In this document: piece by piece, positions 1 through 8,940 of the stretch | How positions within the stretch are numbered: position 1 is the stretch's first letter | Layout: each line of letters begins with the position of its first letter | Assembly (NCBI RefSeq): GCF_000966265.1 | Contig: NZ_LANF01000009.1 | Location: 151,236-215,235, forward strand | Origin: Palaeococcus ferrophilus DSM 13482 | GTDB lineage: Archaea > Methanobacteriota_B > Thermococci > Thermococcales > Thermococcaceae | DNA: 64,000 bases | Reading direction: 5' to 3' | Translations under genes and position numbers: made by a program | The notes under the pieces: generated by a model | The model's input: the letters and a program-made list of their open reading frames with translations, nothing else | What the model was told of the DNA's origin: nothing | Database searches by the model: none

Positions 1-104
1 TAAGTGTCTGGAACGGTTATCTCGGCGGCGCTCATCTTTCGTATTTCCTGGGGAGCGAGGATACCAAATTCAATATTACCTATGACCTTCTTCATGGAGT
101 TCAT
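1..104 (-). CDS. rpoA1: RNA polymerase subunit A' (partial, 5' end only)
   Basis: Only the first ~34 codons are in the window; the gene continues off the left edge. The product begins MNSMKKVIGNIEFGILAPQ and continues EIRKMSAAEITVPDT, which is the characteristic N-terminus of the archaeal largest RNA polymerase subunit A' (RpoA1). Translation could start at 104 or at a second ATG at 95; the second gives the more usual MKKVIG start. The gene lies 5 bp after the rpoB stop on the same strand, the usual archaeal rpoH-rpoB-rpoA1 order, so the three are almost certainly co-transcribed. Confidence 0.93.
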   Translation of the reverse strand, partial: MNSMKKVIGNIEFGILAPQEIRKMSAAEITVPDT

Positions 105-109
105 GGCTC

Positions 110-3100
110 TCACACCCTATCCTTCAATCTCAACCTCGGTCTTATCAACATGGCCTTGAGCTCGTCGAGGAGCAGTTTAAAGGCGTAGCTCATTTCGACC
201 TTGCTTATCCTCTCTTCCTCGCCACAGACGGGGCAGTAGACCTTGCCCCTCTTCTTGTCGTCGAGTGCCAGGTGTCCGCAGCTCTCGCAGACCCATATTT
301 CGCTCTTGTCGCTCTCTTCGAGGAGGCGCTCTATGAGGAGCATTGCCGCACCGTGGGCAACGAGCACGTCACGTTCCATCTCACCGAACCTGAGACCACC
401 TTCGCGGGCCCTACCCTCCGTGGGCTGCTTGGTGAGCACCTGAACCGGACCGCGTGAGCGCGCGTGCATCTTGTCAGCCACCATGTGGTGGAGCCTCTGG
501 TAGTAGATGACGCCCACGAATATGTCCGCCTCGAGCCTCCTTCCAGTGATTCCGTCGTAGAGTATCTCCTTACCGTTGTGCTTGAAGCCGAGCTCCTCCA
601 GCTCCTTCCTGAGCTTCTCCTCGGGCTCTCCAATGAACGCGGTTCCATCAATGCGCCTTCCTTTCATTGACGCCACTTTTCCACCTATGGCCTCAAGGAG
701 CTGTCCGACGGTCATACGGCTCGGGATACCGTGCGGGTTGACGATGAGATCCGGAACAATTCCGTTCTCGCTCCAGGGCATGTCCTCCTGCGGGACGATG
801 AGGCCTATAACACCCTTCTGACCGTGTCTTGAGGCAAACTTGTCCCCAATCTCGGGAATCCTGAGGTCCCTCACGGTAACCTTGACGAGCTTCGTTCCAT
901 CCCCGCTCTCGGTTATGATGACCTTGTCAACTATACCCCTCTCGCTCGGTCTCACCGCCTCGCTCGTCTCCCTGCGCTCCTGGAGGATTATTCCCCCGAG
1001 GCCGGTCTGTTCTTCAAGGAACCTTGGTGGGGAGGTTCTTCCAACTAGGACGTCCTTGCCGTTGACCTTTGACTCGGGAAAGATTATACCATCCTCGTCG
1101 AGGTGCCTGTAGTACTGCTCACCGCGGTAGCCCCTGACCGTTGGGTCGGGAACCTCGAAGCGGTCCATCTGCCCTCCGAGGTACTTCTTCTCCTCCGCCT
1201 CGTAGGTTCTGAAGAAGCTTGACCTCGCGAGGCCGCGCTCTATGGAGGCCTTGTTCATTATGACGGCATCTTCCATGTTGTAGCCGCCGTAGCTGAGGAC
1301 CGCAACCACGAAGTTCTGACCGGCCGGCCTCTCCTCGAAACCGACCGCACCCATAACGCGCGAGTTGACGAGCGGAACCTGCGGATAGTGCATGAGGTGA
1401 CCGCGTGTATCAACCCTCAAACGGAAGTTTGCCCATCCAAGGCCGAGGCTCTGCTTGGCCATACCGGCACCGTAGGTGTTCCTCGGGGCGGCGTTGTGCT
1501 CCGGATAGGGAACGAGTGAAGCCGGGAGACCGAGTATCGCGGCGGGCATTATCTCGAGGTGGGTGTGCTCCTCCGTGACCTCCGAGGGCCAGAGGGCCAC
1601 GTACGCGTTCTCCTCTTCCTCGGCATCGAGGTACTCAATGACGCCCAGTCTGACCAGGTCGTTCCAGCTGAGCTTTCCGCTCTTTATTCCCTCAACGTGC
1701 TCCCTGGTGAGCTTGGCCTTCCCGTTCTCGACTATGATGAGGGGCCTCCTGACCCTACCGTCGTCGGAGTTAACGTAAACTTCCTTAACGTCCTCGTAGT
1801 AGGCAACGTTTATTATGTCGCTGACCTTACCCGCGCGCCTCTCCGACTTAACGCGCTCAACCAGGGCCTTGCCGTCCTCTATAGTTCCTACGAGAACTCC
1901 GTTGAGGTAAACACGCCAGAGGTGCGGGTTGGGCCTCCTCTCCCTTATCGCCACCACGCCGAGCCTGCGGAGGTACTCGCGAACCTCCTCCTCGGGAACC
2001 GCGGTGGTTATCTGGGACATGAGTGAGAGGTTCTTGACCAGACCACAGTTGGGACCTTCCGGCGTTTCCGTCGGGCAGATTCTTCCCCAGTGGGTACCGT
2101 GTAAATCACGCGCCTCGAAGTGGGGCTGCTCCCTGCTCAGCGGAGAGGTAACGCGCCTGAGGTGGGAGAGCGTTGACATGTAGTTCGTCCTGTCGAGAAG
2201 CTGGCTGACACCGGTCCTTCCTCCCGGCCAGGCTCCCGTCGCCATCGCGTGCTCTATTCTCTCGCTCAAAACGTCGGGCCTCACGGAGTGTCTCACAAAG
2301 CGCTGGACGTTCTGGAAGACGTACTTGTCCCCCCTCCTCTGGTAGGTCTTGGTGAGCTGGTACTGCATGTCCTTGACGAGCTGACCAAAGGAAATCCTGA
2401 AGAGGTCCTTTAGAAGGTCACCCGCCAGCTTGAGCCTCTTGTTGGCGTAGTGATCCTTGTCGTCCTCGTTACGGAGGCCGAGCGAAAGCTCGAGAACCTT
2501 TAGGGCCATCATTCCAAGGTAGTAGGCCTTGTCAATCCTGTTCTCGGGGTCAACACCCATGTGCGGCAGGAGGTTGTTGTCTATGATGTGCTGGGCCCTT
2601 CTGAGCCTGTACTCCTTGGGCTGCCCCGGGAGGGCCTTCTTACCTATGAAGTCGAGGGCCTCCTCCTGGGTGTGGATTCCCATCTCGGCCGCATCGTCGA
2701 GGTTGTCGAAGAGCTCCTTCTGAATCTCCGGGTCGTCACTGACCGCCTCCACGATTTCCTTATCGCTCTCGAGACCGAGGGCGCGCATCACAACGACGAA
2801 CTTCACAAGACCGGGCACGTTGGGCATAGAAACGTAGAGAAGGCCGTCCTTTCTCTTCTCAACCTGGATGAGGGCTCTATAACCGTGTCTGTATGAGAAG
2901 CACTTGGCCACGTAGCGGTTGTTCTTCTCGTCCCTTTCGACGAGGGTCTTGTTCGGGGCGAGGTCTTCGATAGAGACGATAACCCTCTCGGAACCGTTTA
3001 TGATGAAGTATCCTCCCGGGTCCTTGGGGTCCTCCCCCACCTTCACAAGCTCCTCCTCGCTCATTCCGTTGAGCCTGCATGCCTTGGACTTGAGCATGAT

Positions 3101-3475
3101 GGGGAGCTGGCCTATCCTGACCTCCACGCCCTCCTGCTCGATGCCGTTGACGACGGGTATCATCTCGAGGAAGAGCGGGGCCGCGTAGGTCAGGTTTCTT
3201 ATGCGTGCGTCCATCGGGTAGAGGGGCTTCTTCTGACCCTGGGGTTCCTGGAACTCCGGTTCGCCTATCCTTATCCTTCCAAACTTGACCTCGAAGTTCG
3301 GGATGTCCGGCTTGACGCCCCCGAACTCATTTATGACCTCCTGGAGTCCACTCTCAAGGAAAGCGTTGTAGGAGTCAAGGTGCTGCCTTACAAGACCCTT
3401 TTCCTCCCAGTAATGCTCCATGACGTGCCAGAGGTCATCCGGATTAACCTCAACAAGTGTAGGACCTCTCATCAT
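110..3475 (-). CDS. rpoB: DNA-directed RNA polymerase subunit B (unsplit)
   Basis: Encodes the 1121-residue second-largest subunit of archaeal RNA polymerase, which forms one wall of the catalytic cleft. The sequence shows family blocks: [12 protein letters not shown] at the N-terminus, the hybrid-binding region with [29 protein letters not shown], and [15 protein letters not shown] near residue 900, and a C-terminal zinc site with paired CxxC motifs (WVCESCGH and VYCPVCGE). The length matches the fused B subunit of Thermococcales; methanogens and some other archaea split it into B' and B''. A GGTGAGATG ribosome site overlaps the start region, with ATGs at 3475 and 3472. It lies between rpoH and rpoA1 in one operon. 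Confidence 0.97.
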   Translation of the reverse strand: MMRGPTLVEVNPDDLWHVMEHYWEEKGLVRQHLDSYNAFLESGLQEVINEFGGVKPDIPNFEVKFGRIRIGEPEFQEPQGQKKPLYPMDARIRNLTYAAPLFLEMIPVVNGIEQEGVEVRIGQLPIMLKSKACRLNGMSEEELVKVGEDPKDPGGYFIINGSERVIVSIEDLAPNKTLVERDEKNNRYVAKCFSYRHGYRALIQVEKRKDGLLYVSMPNVPGLVKFVVVMRALGLESDKEIVEAVSDDPEIQKELFDNLDDAAEMGIHTQEEALDFIGKKALPGQPKEYRLRRAQHIIDNNLLPHMGVDPENRIDKAYYLGMMALKVLELSLGLRNEDDKDHYANKRLKLAGDLLKDLFRISFGQLVKDMQYQLTKTYQRRGDKYVFQNVQRFVRHSVRPDVLSERIEHAMATGAWPGGRTGVSQLLDRTNYMSTLSHLRRVTSPLSREQPHFEARDLHGTHWGRICPTETPEGPNCGLVKNLSLMSQITTAVPEEEVREYLRRLGVVAIRERRPNPHLWRVYLNGVLVGTIEDGKALVERVKSERRAGKVSDIINVAYYEDVKEVYVNSDDGRVRRPLIIVENGKAKLTREHVEGIKSGKLSWNDLVRLGVIEYLDAEEEENAYVALWPSEVTEEHTHLEIMPAAILGLPASLVPYPEHNAAPRNTYGAGMAKQSLGLGWANFRLRVDTRGHLMHYPQVPLVNSRVMGAVGFEERPAGQNFVVAVLSYGGYNMEDAVIMNKASIERGLARSSFFRTYEAEEKKYLGGQMDRFEVPDPTVRGYRGEQYYRHLDEDGIIFPESKVNGKDVLVGRTSPPRFLEEQTGLGGIILQERRETSEAVRPSERGIVDKVIITESGDGTKLVKVTVRDLRIPEIGDKFASRHGQKGVIGLIVPQEDMPWSENGIVPDLIVNPHGIPSRMTVGQLLEAIGGKVASMKGRRIDGTAFIGEPEEKLRKELEELGFKHNGKEILYDGITGRRLEADIFVGVIYYQRLHHMVADKMHARSRGPVQVLTKQPTEGRAREGGLRFGEMERDVLVAHGAAMLLIERLLEESDKSEIWVCESCGHLALDDKKRGKVYCPVCGEEERISKVEMSYAFKLLLDELKAMLIRPRLRLKDRV

Positions 3476-3490
3476 CTCACCTCACCAGAA

Positions 3491-3740
3491 TCAATCCTCG
3501 ATCACCAGGCGGTAGTAGTAGTACACGCCCGCGGTGGGACTCTTACGCTTAATCTCAATAACGTCCCCCGGCTCTGCACCAAGGGCCTGAACGGCCGGAT
3601 CGCTGGCCTTTATCTGCGGTAGCTGAGAAAGCTTTATGCGGTACTTCTTGAGGAGTTCCTCCACTTCCTCCTCGCTCAGGACTCTATGCTCGGGAACCAG
3701 CTCGTGATCAAATATGCTAAACGTTTTTTTTCGCCGCCAC
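3491..3740 (-). CDS. rpoH: RNA polymerase subunit H, with an apparent 1-base insertion near the start
   Basis: RpoH (the Rpb5 C-terminal domain homologue) sits at the DNA entry side of the polymerase. The reading frame [19 protein letters not shown] to [16 protein letters not shown] is complete and ends 16 bp before rpoB. The only sensible start is GTG at 3740, preceded by GGGGG nine bases upstream, giving VAAKK. A run of eight A (eight T on the plus strand, 3724-3731) follows; seven would keep frame (VAAKKTFSIF), while eight leads to a stop after seven codons. No ATG, GTG or TTG lies in the downstream frame between the preceding stop and residue FSIF. RpoH is essential, so this is either a homopolymer sequencing error or a gene relying on slippage. 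The product identity is clear; the start is not. Confidence 0.85.
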
Positions 3741-3807
3741 AGAGAATTGCCCCCTTAATTTTTTTAGAATCATACGTGAACATGCTAACCCCAACCTTTT
3801 GCTTCGG

Positions 3808-3823
3808 GTATATAAGCTTTTCG
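3808..3823 (-). promoter_or_regulatory. BRE/TATA promoter of the rpoH-rpoB-rpoA1 operon
   Basis: On the minus strand the sequence CGAAAAGCTTATATACCC contains a purine-rich BRE followed by a TATA box. The expected transcription start, about 25 bp downstream, falls near 3785, leaving a ~45-nt leader before the rpoH GTG at 3740. No other TATA-like element lies between this site and rpoH. Confidence 0.7.
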
Positions 3824-3849
3824 TGAGGTAGTTTGGGTTTTTGCTTTAT

Positions 3850-4046
3850 ATTGCTTGCGTAAAGTTTAAAAAGCCGAAAAGAACGGAGGAGCGGCGCCAA
3901 ACATAACATCAATGCCCATAAGTGTGCATAAAGGGGAATGGAGGGGAGCGCTATCATGGGCAGAGCTTGAGAATTAACTGGAACTTCAGGGTACTCCTGT
4001 CTCCCGGGGGAGCGTCCCTTGATGGCCAGAAGCAGTGGGGCATAGT
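3850..4046. other. Intergenic stretch between rpoH promoter and left end of the element
   Basis: This is the original chromosomal 3' flank of tRNA-Thr. A TATA-like AAAGTTTAAAAAGC lies at about 3860-3874 on the plus strand. Short open frames run through it but show no family features, and one continues antisense into the tRNA fragment. I see no convincing gene. Confidence 0.4.
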
Positions 4047-4096
4047 AATTGTGGAGCCCCGGGCGGGATTTGAACCCGCGGCCTGCGGATTACAAG
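4047..4096. repeat. attL: 50-bp direct repeat containing a tRNA-Thr 3' fragment
   Basis: Identical over 50 bp to 29526-29575. It holds the last 45 bases of tRNA-Thr on the minus strand (4052-4096: CCA end, acceptor 3' strand, T arm, variable region and anticodon 3' side). It diverges exactly after the anticodon-loop sequence TACAAG. This fragment is the displaced 3' end of the chromosomal tRNA gene. Confidence 0.95.
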
Positions 4097-4930
4097 AGCG
4101 TCATCGCACTTAAAACGCTAAACGAAGTGTGGAACCATGAGAAAAAGGCTTTTTTGGAATGGCTTTCCCTCAAAATTGGCAGAGAAAGGACAGTGAAGGA
4201 CTACTACAACGCGCTAAAGGTAATGTTCAAAGACTATGAAGTCAGGCCTACTAAAAAGAGTATCAAGAATGCTATTGACGCGCTCGGGAATAAGAAAAGG
4301 TACGTCTACGGCCTCAGGAACTTTCTGAAATATCTCACAGAAAAAGAACTCATCAACGAGGACTTCTCGAAAATGCTTCAAGGAGCAGCAAAAGCAAAGA
4401 AGAGCGGCGTGAGAGAAGTCCACCTCAACGACCACGAAATCACTGAGGCATGGCAGCATGTCAAAAACCGCCGCGAAGAGGCTCAGATGCTCTTCAAGGC
4501 GATGGTATTCTCAGGGATTCGCCTCGCGCAGCTCATCAGAATGTTCAAGACCTACGATCCGGCCAGGCTCCAGTTCCCGCTTGAGGGCATTGCTAGATAC
4601 CCCATCAAGGACATATCTGAGGGTAAGAAAAAGGGCTTTTGGGCGTACTTCCCGGCCGACCTCGTGCCAGAACTAAGGAGATTTTCAGCGAAGGAAACGA
4701 CAGCGTGGAAATGGGTTCGCTACGGGCGCGTTTCGGCAAACAGTATCAGGAAGTGGCACTACACCTTTTTGATACGGAAGGGCGTTCCTGCTGACCTCGC
4801 GGACTTCATTCAGGGGCGTGAGGCCGAAACGGTCGGAGCTCGGCACTACCTCAACAAGACGCTTCTCGCGGATGAGTGGTATTCCACGGTTGTTGATGAC
4901 CTGAAGAAAGTCTTGGAGGGTGAAAAATGA
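4049..4930 (+). CDS. Tyrosine integrase, C-terminal part (Int-C) of a split SSV-type gene
   Basis: Carries the core-binding and catalytic domains of an archaeal tyrosine recombinase that integrates the element into tRNA-Thr. From 4097 to the stop it supplies 277 residues that join in frame to the 72-residue N-terminal part at 29360-29575 when the att repeats recombine (349 residues in total). Catalytic-type motifs visible are SGIRLAQL (first Arg), SIRKWHYTFL (His/Arg box) and GARHYLNKT (probable Tyr nucleophile). The open frame begins within the att repeat at TTG 4049, where the antisense of the tRNA encodes WSPGRDLNPRPADYK; there is no promoter or ribosome site there, so the integrated form is probably silent. 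Its stop overlaps the next gene (ATGA). Confidence 0.92.
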   Translation: MWSPGRDLNPRPADYKSVIALKTLNEVWNHEKKAFLEWLSLKIGRERTVKDYYNALKVMFKDYEVRPTKKSIKNAIDALGNKKRYVYGLRNFLKYLTEKELINEDFSKMLQGAAKAKKSGVREVHLNDHEITEAWQHVKNRREEAQMLFKAMVFSGIRLAQLIRMFKTYDPARLQFPLEGIARYPIKDISEGKKKGFWAYFPADLVPELRRFSAKETTAWKWVRYGRVSANSIRKWHYTFLIRKGVPADLADFIQGREAETVGARHYLNKTLLADEWYSTVVDDLKKVLEGEK

Positions 4931-5238
4931 TTCCTGAAGAGCTTCTCAATGAATTGATAGCCCTTGTCCTTGTGGGCCTCATTGCCCTGTACTTCGTCAG
5001 ACTGTTCTATGACGCAGTATTTCGCCCCTGGCGCCTCGTTGAGGAGCAGCTTCGGGAGATCGAGATGCACATAGAGACGCTCAAGAAGGGCGGAAAGAGG
5101 GCAAAACTCCACAGCTGGCTTTCCATGCCGGCCTGGCGTGGTGATATTGAGCGTCATCTGGAATTCCTCCTCGGCCTCCGCGAGCTAAAACGGGCCGAGT
5201 TGGAGCTTCTTGAAAAGCTGAGAGGTGGGGAAGAATGA
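4927..5238 (+). CDS. Small membrane-anchored coiled-coil protein
   Basis: 103 residues with one N-terminal transmembrane helix (about residues 9-29, LIALVLVGLIALYFVRLFY) followed by a charged, helical, coiled-coil-like region rich in Glu, Leu and Arg. The ATG overlaps the integrase stop and its own stop overlaps the next ATG, so it belongs to an int-linked operon in the circular form. I do not recognise the family; a cytoplasmic domain tethered to the membrane is the most that can be inferred. Confidence 0.75.
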   Translation: MIPEELLNELIALVLVGLIALYFVRLFYDAVFRPWRLVEEQLREIEMHIETLKKGGKRAKLHSWLSMPAWRGDIERHLEFLLGLRELKRAELELLEKLRGGEE

Positions 5239-5375
5239 ATCCTATCGCGATAGTTTGGGCTTTTGTGGGTGGAGCGTTCGCGGTAGTGCTCTCCGCGTTG
5301 GCTTATGATGCGCTTGCAGCCTGGTGGGAGGCTCGCAAGTGGGCCTCGAAATATGAAAAAGTCCTGAAAAGATGA
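5235..5375 (+). CDS. 46-residue single-pass membrane peptide
   Basis: Short ORF overlapping the previous stop (ATGA). The product MNPIAIVWAFVGGAFAVVLS continues to a basic tail (EARKWASKYEKVLKR), giving one hydrophobic helix with a positively charged C-terminus. The overlapping start and coding-like composition support it, but the function is unknown. Confidence 0.6.
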   Translation: MNPIAIVWAFVGGAFAVVLSALAYDALAAWWEARKWASKYEKVLKR

Positions 5376-5391
5376 GGGGGTGAGCGGAGGA

Positions 5392-5559
5392 ATGGCCCGG
5401 GAAAAGCTGAATGGTACTGGTTCGTATGTTTGGGGCTTTAGCATTGATAGAGAGACTCATTATATGATCAAAGAGTTATCACAGAAGCTTGGTCTGAAAA
5501 ACGAGTCTGCAGTTGTCAGACTCGCAGTCAGAAAGCTCTACATGGACATCAAGGCTTAA
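5392..5559 (+). CDS. Ribbon-helix-helix (CopG-like) DNA-binding protein
   Basis: 55 residues. The pattern SYVWGFSIDRETHYMIKELS then KLGLKNESAVVRLAVRKLY fits the strand-helix-helix fold of RHH repressors: a short N-terminal beta strand, then two helices with the NESAVVRLAV segment matching the typical (K/N)(S)E.(V)R.A helix. A GGGGGTGA ribosome site lies 8 bases before the ATG. It follows the integrase operon and may regulate int or copy number. A T-rich tract (5558-5600) downstream is a likely terminator. Confidence 0.75.
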   Translation: MAREKLNGTGSYVWGFSIDRETHYMIKELSQKLGLKNESAVVRLAVRKLYMDIKA

Positions 5560-5603
5560 TTTTTGCGAACCTTTCTCATCTCTTTCGCATCTCCTTTTCG
5601 AGG

Positions 5604-5618
5604 ATTCTTAAATATCAC
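5604..5618 (+). promoter_or_regulatory. Putative promoter of the surface-protein operon
   Basis: TTCTTAAATATC forms a TATA-like box, preceded by the purine-containing TTCGAGGA. Transcription would start near 5635 and leave a leader of about 135 nt before the LamG-domain gene. This is the only AT-rich box upstream of the long operon that runs to 18871. Confidence 0.5.
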
Positions 5619-5639
5619 AATCGTATTCTCTATTTTGGG

Positions 5640-5771
5640 CACCTTCGGGCCTTCCTCCGCTCAAATCACTTCTCTCAAATTCACAGCGAGGCTGAGGCCG
5701 TAGGGAGAGGGCTCTGATGAAACCCGAAGGCCGATGAGGCCGCCGAACAAACCCTCCGGAGGGATGTGGAT
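5640..5771 (+). other. GC-rich, potentially structured 5' leader of the LamG gene
   Basis: The leader contains a hairpin-forming GGCC-GATGA-GGCC (5729-5741), a box-C-like CTGATGA (5713-5719), and a perfect palindrome CCCTCCGGAGGG (5752-5763) whose right half is the ribosome binding site GGAGGG. The left half, or a GAGGG further upstream, could pair with parts of it. This hints at translational control, but no known riboswitch class was recognised. Confidence 0.35.
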
Positions 5772-7544
5772 GTGAGGTTTCGGAAAAAGCTGGCTGGCTT
5801 GGTAGTGATTGCTATTTTCCTCGCGGCCCTGGCGGGCACGGCAAGCGCCGCAAGCCTCGATTTGCCGAAGTGGGTCATCGTTCCAGAGGATGCTACAAAT
5901 TTCAGCGACGTGACGCTGTTCTGTGGGCTGGACGCGTATGATGCGAGCACGAACACGACGCCGTGCTATTATCAAGGCTCGGTAGTGAATGCGACGATAA
6001 CATTCAATACAACGAGCAACTACCCGAAGCTTGTTTCTGGAAAAATCTTGAACGCGTTCAAGTTCAGTGGAAACACTGGTGAAGCAGTGTCGGTTGATTC
6101 GTTTAGTGTTCAGGAAATGACAAAAATGACAGTCGTAGCTTGGGTCTACTTGGATTCAGCCCCCAACACAAGAAGGGCGATAATTCAACACGGGGCGAAT
6201 ATATGGGCAGTATATGCATATTCAAACGGTTGGGGGCTTGTTTACAAGAATGACACAGCAGGTTTGGAGAAAAAATACTCTGTGAGTGTCACATGGCAGG
6301 TAGGCAGGTGGTACATGCTCGGGATGGTATTTGACAGTGGAACAATTGAGTTTTATATGGACGGGGAGTTGGTATCAACGCAAACAGCAGAAGACACGCA
6401 TATTCCAGCGTACGCGGGACAGCTCTCAATTGGTTCATATTGGAAGGGGTTAGAGGCATCTCTCCCGGGCAAGATTGACGAAGTACGCTTCTATGAGAAT
6501 GTTGCCCTCTCCCCTGACGAAATCAAGCTTCTCTATCTTGCCGGTCGCAAGAAGCTCTCCGAACCCGCCAACTTCCGCCAGATCTTCAGCCCGCTCATGG
6601 ACCTCACGAGGGACAGGGCGACCTTCTACGCCGGCCTCGAAGTCTCGACAAGCGACCCGAGCGGCTACGTGCCCGTGCCAGAGTCGGCGGTCAACATGAG
6701 CATCACGAGCGCCGAGAAGCTCCAGAGCGACTACACGAATGCCCCATTTTACTATCAGGGCCACTACTGGTACCGCGCCGACAAGATCCAGTTCAACCTG
6801 CCGATCCAGTTTGAGACCGTCCGCACAAATGGCGACTTCGATGACGTCATAATACTTGATGAGGATCAGAAGACATATGTCTATGAGCGCGAGTTCAAGG
6901 TCACGAACCCCACTGCCGCGAAGTTGAACATTGTCTATTCTCTCGACCCGACCGAGCTCGGCTTTTCCGTGCTCCAGTATCCAGAATTCGAGCTGGACGG
7001 GGTCCGTATGGTCTCTTGGAGACCCGATGAGAACTCAAGCGAGCTCTACCTCATCCGCACCGACACCCTTGACCCTGGCGAAATCTCAACGCACTGGATC
7101 AAGAGCATCTGGACTCTTGGGAAGGAGGAGCTGAACTTCCCGGCGAAGCTCGAGGACTTTAGAAACATCCTCGACTGGCAGACGGCCCAAAAGATGGCAG
7201 AGAATGCCGTGAAAGGAAAAGCGGACACTTGGGTCAGGGTCATCAAGATCTCAAGCAATGCTGACGTCTCAAACGTGACGATATACGTGCCCTTGAAGGA
7301 CGTCGAGGACGTGGATGACGTAGTCGAGGCCGTCGCCTTAACCGGCTCAAGGGCGACCTTGCAAGTCGAGGAGCTTGACGATGGCACCATCGCCGTCAAG
7401 GTTCCAGCTGATGCCTTCGTGAGCGGTGAGGCTGAGATCAAGGTCTTCTACAACAAGGAGACGAGCTGGTGGAAGAGCATCCTTGACAGGATTATGGGCA
7501 TGGTCAAGATGATCAAGAGCTTTTTCGGCTTTGGAGGTGGCTGA
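5772..7544 (+). CDS. Secreted LamG/concanavalin-like domain protein
   Basis: About 590 residues. An N-terminal signal peptide (FRKKLAGLVVIAIFLAALAG, cleavage after TASA) is followed by a LamG-type jelly-roll domain at roughly residues 35-240, recognisable by MTVVAWVYLDS, WYMLGMVFDSGTIEFYMDG and KIDEVRFYENVALSPDEIK. The rest (240-560) is beta-rich and unassigned, and the end SILDRIMGMVKMIKSFFGFG looks like an amphipathic or membrane-associated helix. GTG at 5772 has GGAGGG eight bases upstream; GTG at 5766 is possible but too close. LamG proteins of this kind occur on Thermococcales plasmids and viruses (pT26-2 relatives, PAV1), where a role in surface binding is suspected. First gene of the long operon. 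Confidence 0.85.
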   Translation: MRFRKKLAGLVVIAIFLAALAGTASAASLDLPKWVIVPEDATNFSDVTLFCGLDAYDASTNTTPCYYQGSVVNATITFNTTSNYPKLVSGKILNAFKFSGNTGEAVSVDSFSVQEMTKMTVVAWVYLDSAPNTRRAIIQHGANIWAVYAYSNGWGLVYKNDTAGLEKKYSVSVTWQVGRWYMLGMVFDSGTIEFYMDGELVSTQTAEDTHIPAYAGQLSIGSYWKGLEASLPGKIDEVRFYENVALSPDEIKLLYLAGRKKLSEPANFRQIFSPLMDLTRDRATFYAGLEVSTSDPSGYVPVPESAVNMSITSAEKLQSDYTNAPFYYQGHYWYRADKIQFNLPIQFETVRTNGDFDDVIILDEDQKTYVYEREFKVTNPTAAKLNIVYSLDPTELGFSVLQYPEFELDGVRMVSWRPDENSSELYLIRTDTLDPGEISTHWIKSIWTLGKEELNFPAKLEDFRNILDWQTAQKMAENAVKGKADTWVRVIKISSNADVSNVTIYVPLKDVEDVDDVVEAVALTGSRATLQVEELDDGTIAVKVPADAFVSGEAEIKVFYNKETSWWKSILDRIMGMVKMIKSFFGFGGG

Positions 7545-7591
7545 CTCGGTTGTTTGCGCCACCGTGATAACGCGCATGAGGTGATTGAGAA

Positions 7592-8926
7592 ATGAGGTGG
7601 AGGAAAACTCTCGGCCTGCTGGCCGTTTTCCTGGTTGTGTTTTCCGTCTTTGCCGTAGTGAGGGCAGCAACAATTACAGAGACCGAGTGGGAGAACGCCA
7701 TTGTTGATCCAGGAATTGAGCTAATAGCCGGCACAAACGCCACCCTCAATGCCACAATACTAACCTCAAGCGGCGACCCCTTTGCCCTTAGCAGCTACAC
7801 GAACGCCGACACGCTTGAGGTTACCGCGAAATTCGTAGATGAGTATGGAAACGCCTTGGACATGGATGGGGACAGCGTTGCAGATGTTTATACTCTCACG
7901 AACACAAGCACTCCGGGCCTCTGGACTGGAACGATCACTGTCGGCAACGTGACTCCTGGCGAGTACACCCTCAAGATTGAGGCCCTCGCCAAGAACAGCA
8001 CCGCCAACACTATCGTTGACAATGCGACGCTCGAAATGAGCGTCTGGATCGCCGGCGGCCCGTATTGGGTTGCCGTTGCTGACATCAAGGACGGCGACAC
8101 GGTCGAGATTGGAAGCCTTAGCTTCACCATACGCGGCCTGAGCGATCTCGGAGCAATCCTCGACCTCGGAAACCTGAGCACCACCACGATCACGGACGAT
8201 GACCGCGATGGCATCTTTGCCTGGAAGAACGACGTCACGAGCGATGGCGTTGATGACTGGATTGTCTTCGCAAAGAGCGACGATGACAGCGACAGATACG
8301 TGCTCATGGTCTACTCCAGCGATGCAAACCTCCTCGACGACTTCAACCTTGAGGACAAGTTCGAGGTTAGGAGCGACGACGGAAGGGTCAAGTTCACGAA
8401 CAAGGTCTTCAAGGATCTCAACAATTACAAGGCGTATGTCGTTTGGGATGAGAGCCTTCTCGCCAAGCTCGGAATTAAGGCTGTTGATTATTACATCATC
8501 CCACTCCAGGGCCGCGACCACTGGAGAGAAGGATGGGGGAACGTCGAGAGGACTGACGTGAAGGTCGTCAAAAGGACCACCTACCTGTGGGGCCTCATGG
8601 GTGGCGAGGAAGAGGTCTACAGCGGCAACATATTCAACAAGAACGTGAACATTGACAACCTCATAAACGTCTTTGGAAAGTGGGTCGGCAATGCGGCATA
8701 CTTCGGAAGCGGGCTGTGGGAGATCAGGAAGGGTCTCGGCGACATCACAATCCCAAGCAGCTACAGCCTCAAGGAAAGGAGCCTCAACGAGCTCTCTGTC
8801 AGCTCCGAGGACTTCAGAGGCTTCAACCCTGTCCTGAATCCGAGCGGAAAGGGCCTCTTCAAGCCAAGCCTCGACTGGAGAAGCATCCTCGGCCTTGACG
8901 AGGACGAGGACTCTACAAGCTCTTGA
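7592..8926 (+). CDS. Large secreted element protein (pT26-2 t26-6p-like), copy 1
   Basis: 444 residues with an N-terminal signal peptide (TLGLLAVFLVVFSVFAVVRA). The body is Asn/Asp-rich and beta-rich with many N-glycosylation sequons, plus an Asp-rich repeat (DDDRDGIFAW, SDGVDDW) resembling calcium-binding loops. A paralogue is encoded at 21323-22666, sharing SSGDPF, DEYGNALDMD/DDYGNALDID, LKIEALAKNST, VVKRTT and the C-terminal DWRSILGLDEDED/DWWKLLGGDEE. The layout next to a LamG protein resembles t26-6p of plasmid pT26-2, a three-domain protein of novel folds; this match is from memory. GAGGTGAT precedes the ATG by nine bases. Confidence 0.75.
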   Translation: MRWRKTLGLLAVFLVVFSVFAVVRAATITETEWENAIVDPGIELIAGTNATLNATILTSSGDPFALSSYTNADTLEVTAKFVDEYGNALDMDGDSVADVYTLTNTSTPGLWTGTITVGNVTPGEYTLKIEALAKNSTANTIVDNATLEMSVWIAGGPYWVAVADIKDGDTVEIGSLSFTIRGLSDLGAILDLGNLSTTTITDDDRDGIFAWKNDVTSDGVDDWIVFAKSDDDSDRYVLMVYSSDANLLDDFNLEDKFEVRSDDGRVKFTNKVFKDLNNYKAYVVWDESLLAKLGIKAVDYYIIPLQGRDHWREGWGNVERTDVKVVKRTTYLWGLMGGEEEVYSGNIFNKNVNIDNLINVFGKWVGNAAYFGSGLWEIRKGLGDITIPSSYSLKERSLNELSVSSEDFRGFNPVLNPSGKGLFKPSLDWRSILGLDEDEDSTSS

Positions 8927-8940
8927 AGGGGGCCTGATCC

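Noticed and set aside
3922..4113. 63-codon plus-strand frame running into the attL repeat
   Set aside because: It reads antisense through the tRNA fragment, has no ribosome site or coding bias, and no recognisable family.
5709..5745. CTGATGA ... GAA sequence resembling a hammerhead ribozyme core
   Set aside because: No pair of stems and no cleavage site can be arranged around it in the required order.
5685..5745. Possible box C/D guide RNA in the same leader
   Set aside because: The C-like and D-like boxes occur in the wrong order for a C/D RNA on this strand.
5661..5975. Minus-strand frames across the LamG leader and gene start
   Set aside because: Opposite to a well-supported gene with signal peptide; composition typical of a shadow frame in GC-rich coding DNA.
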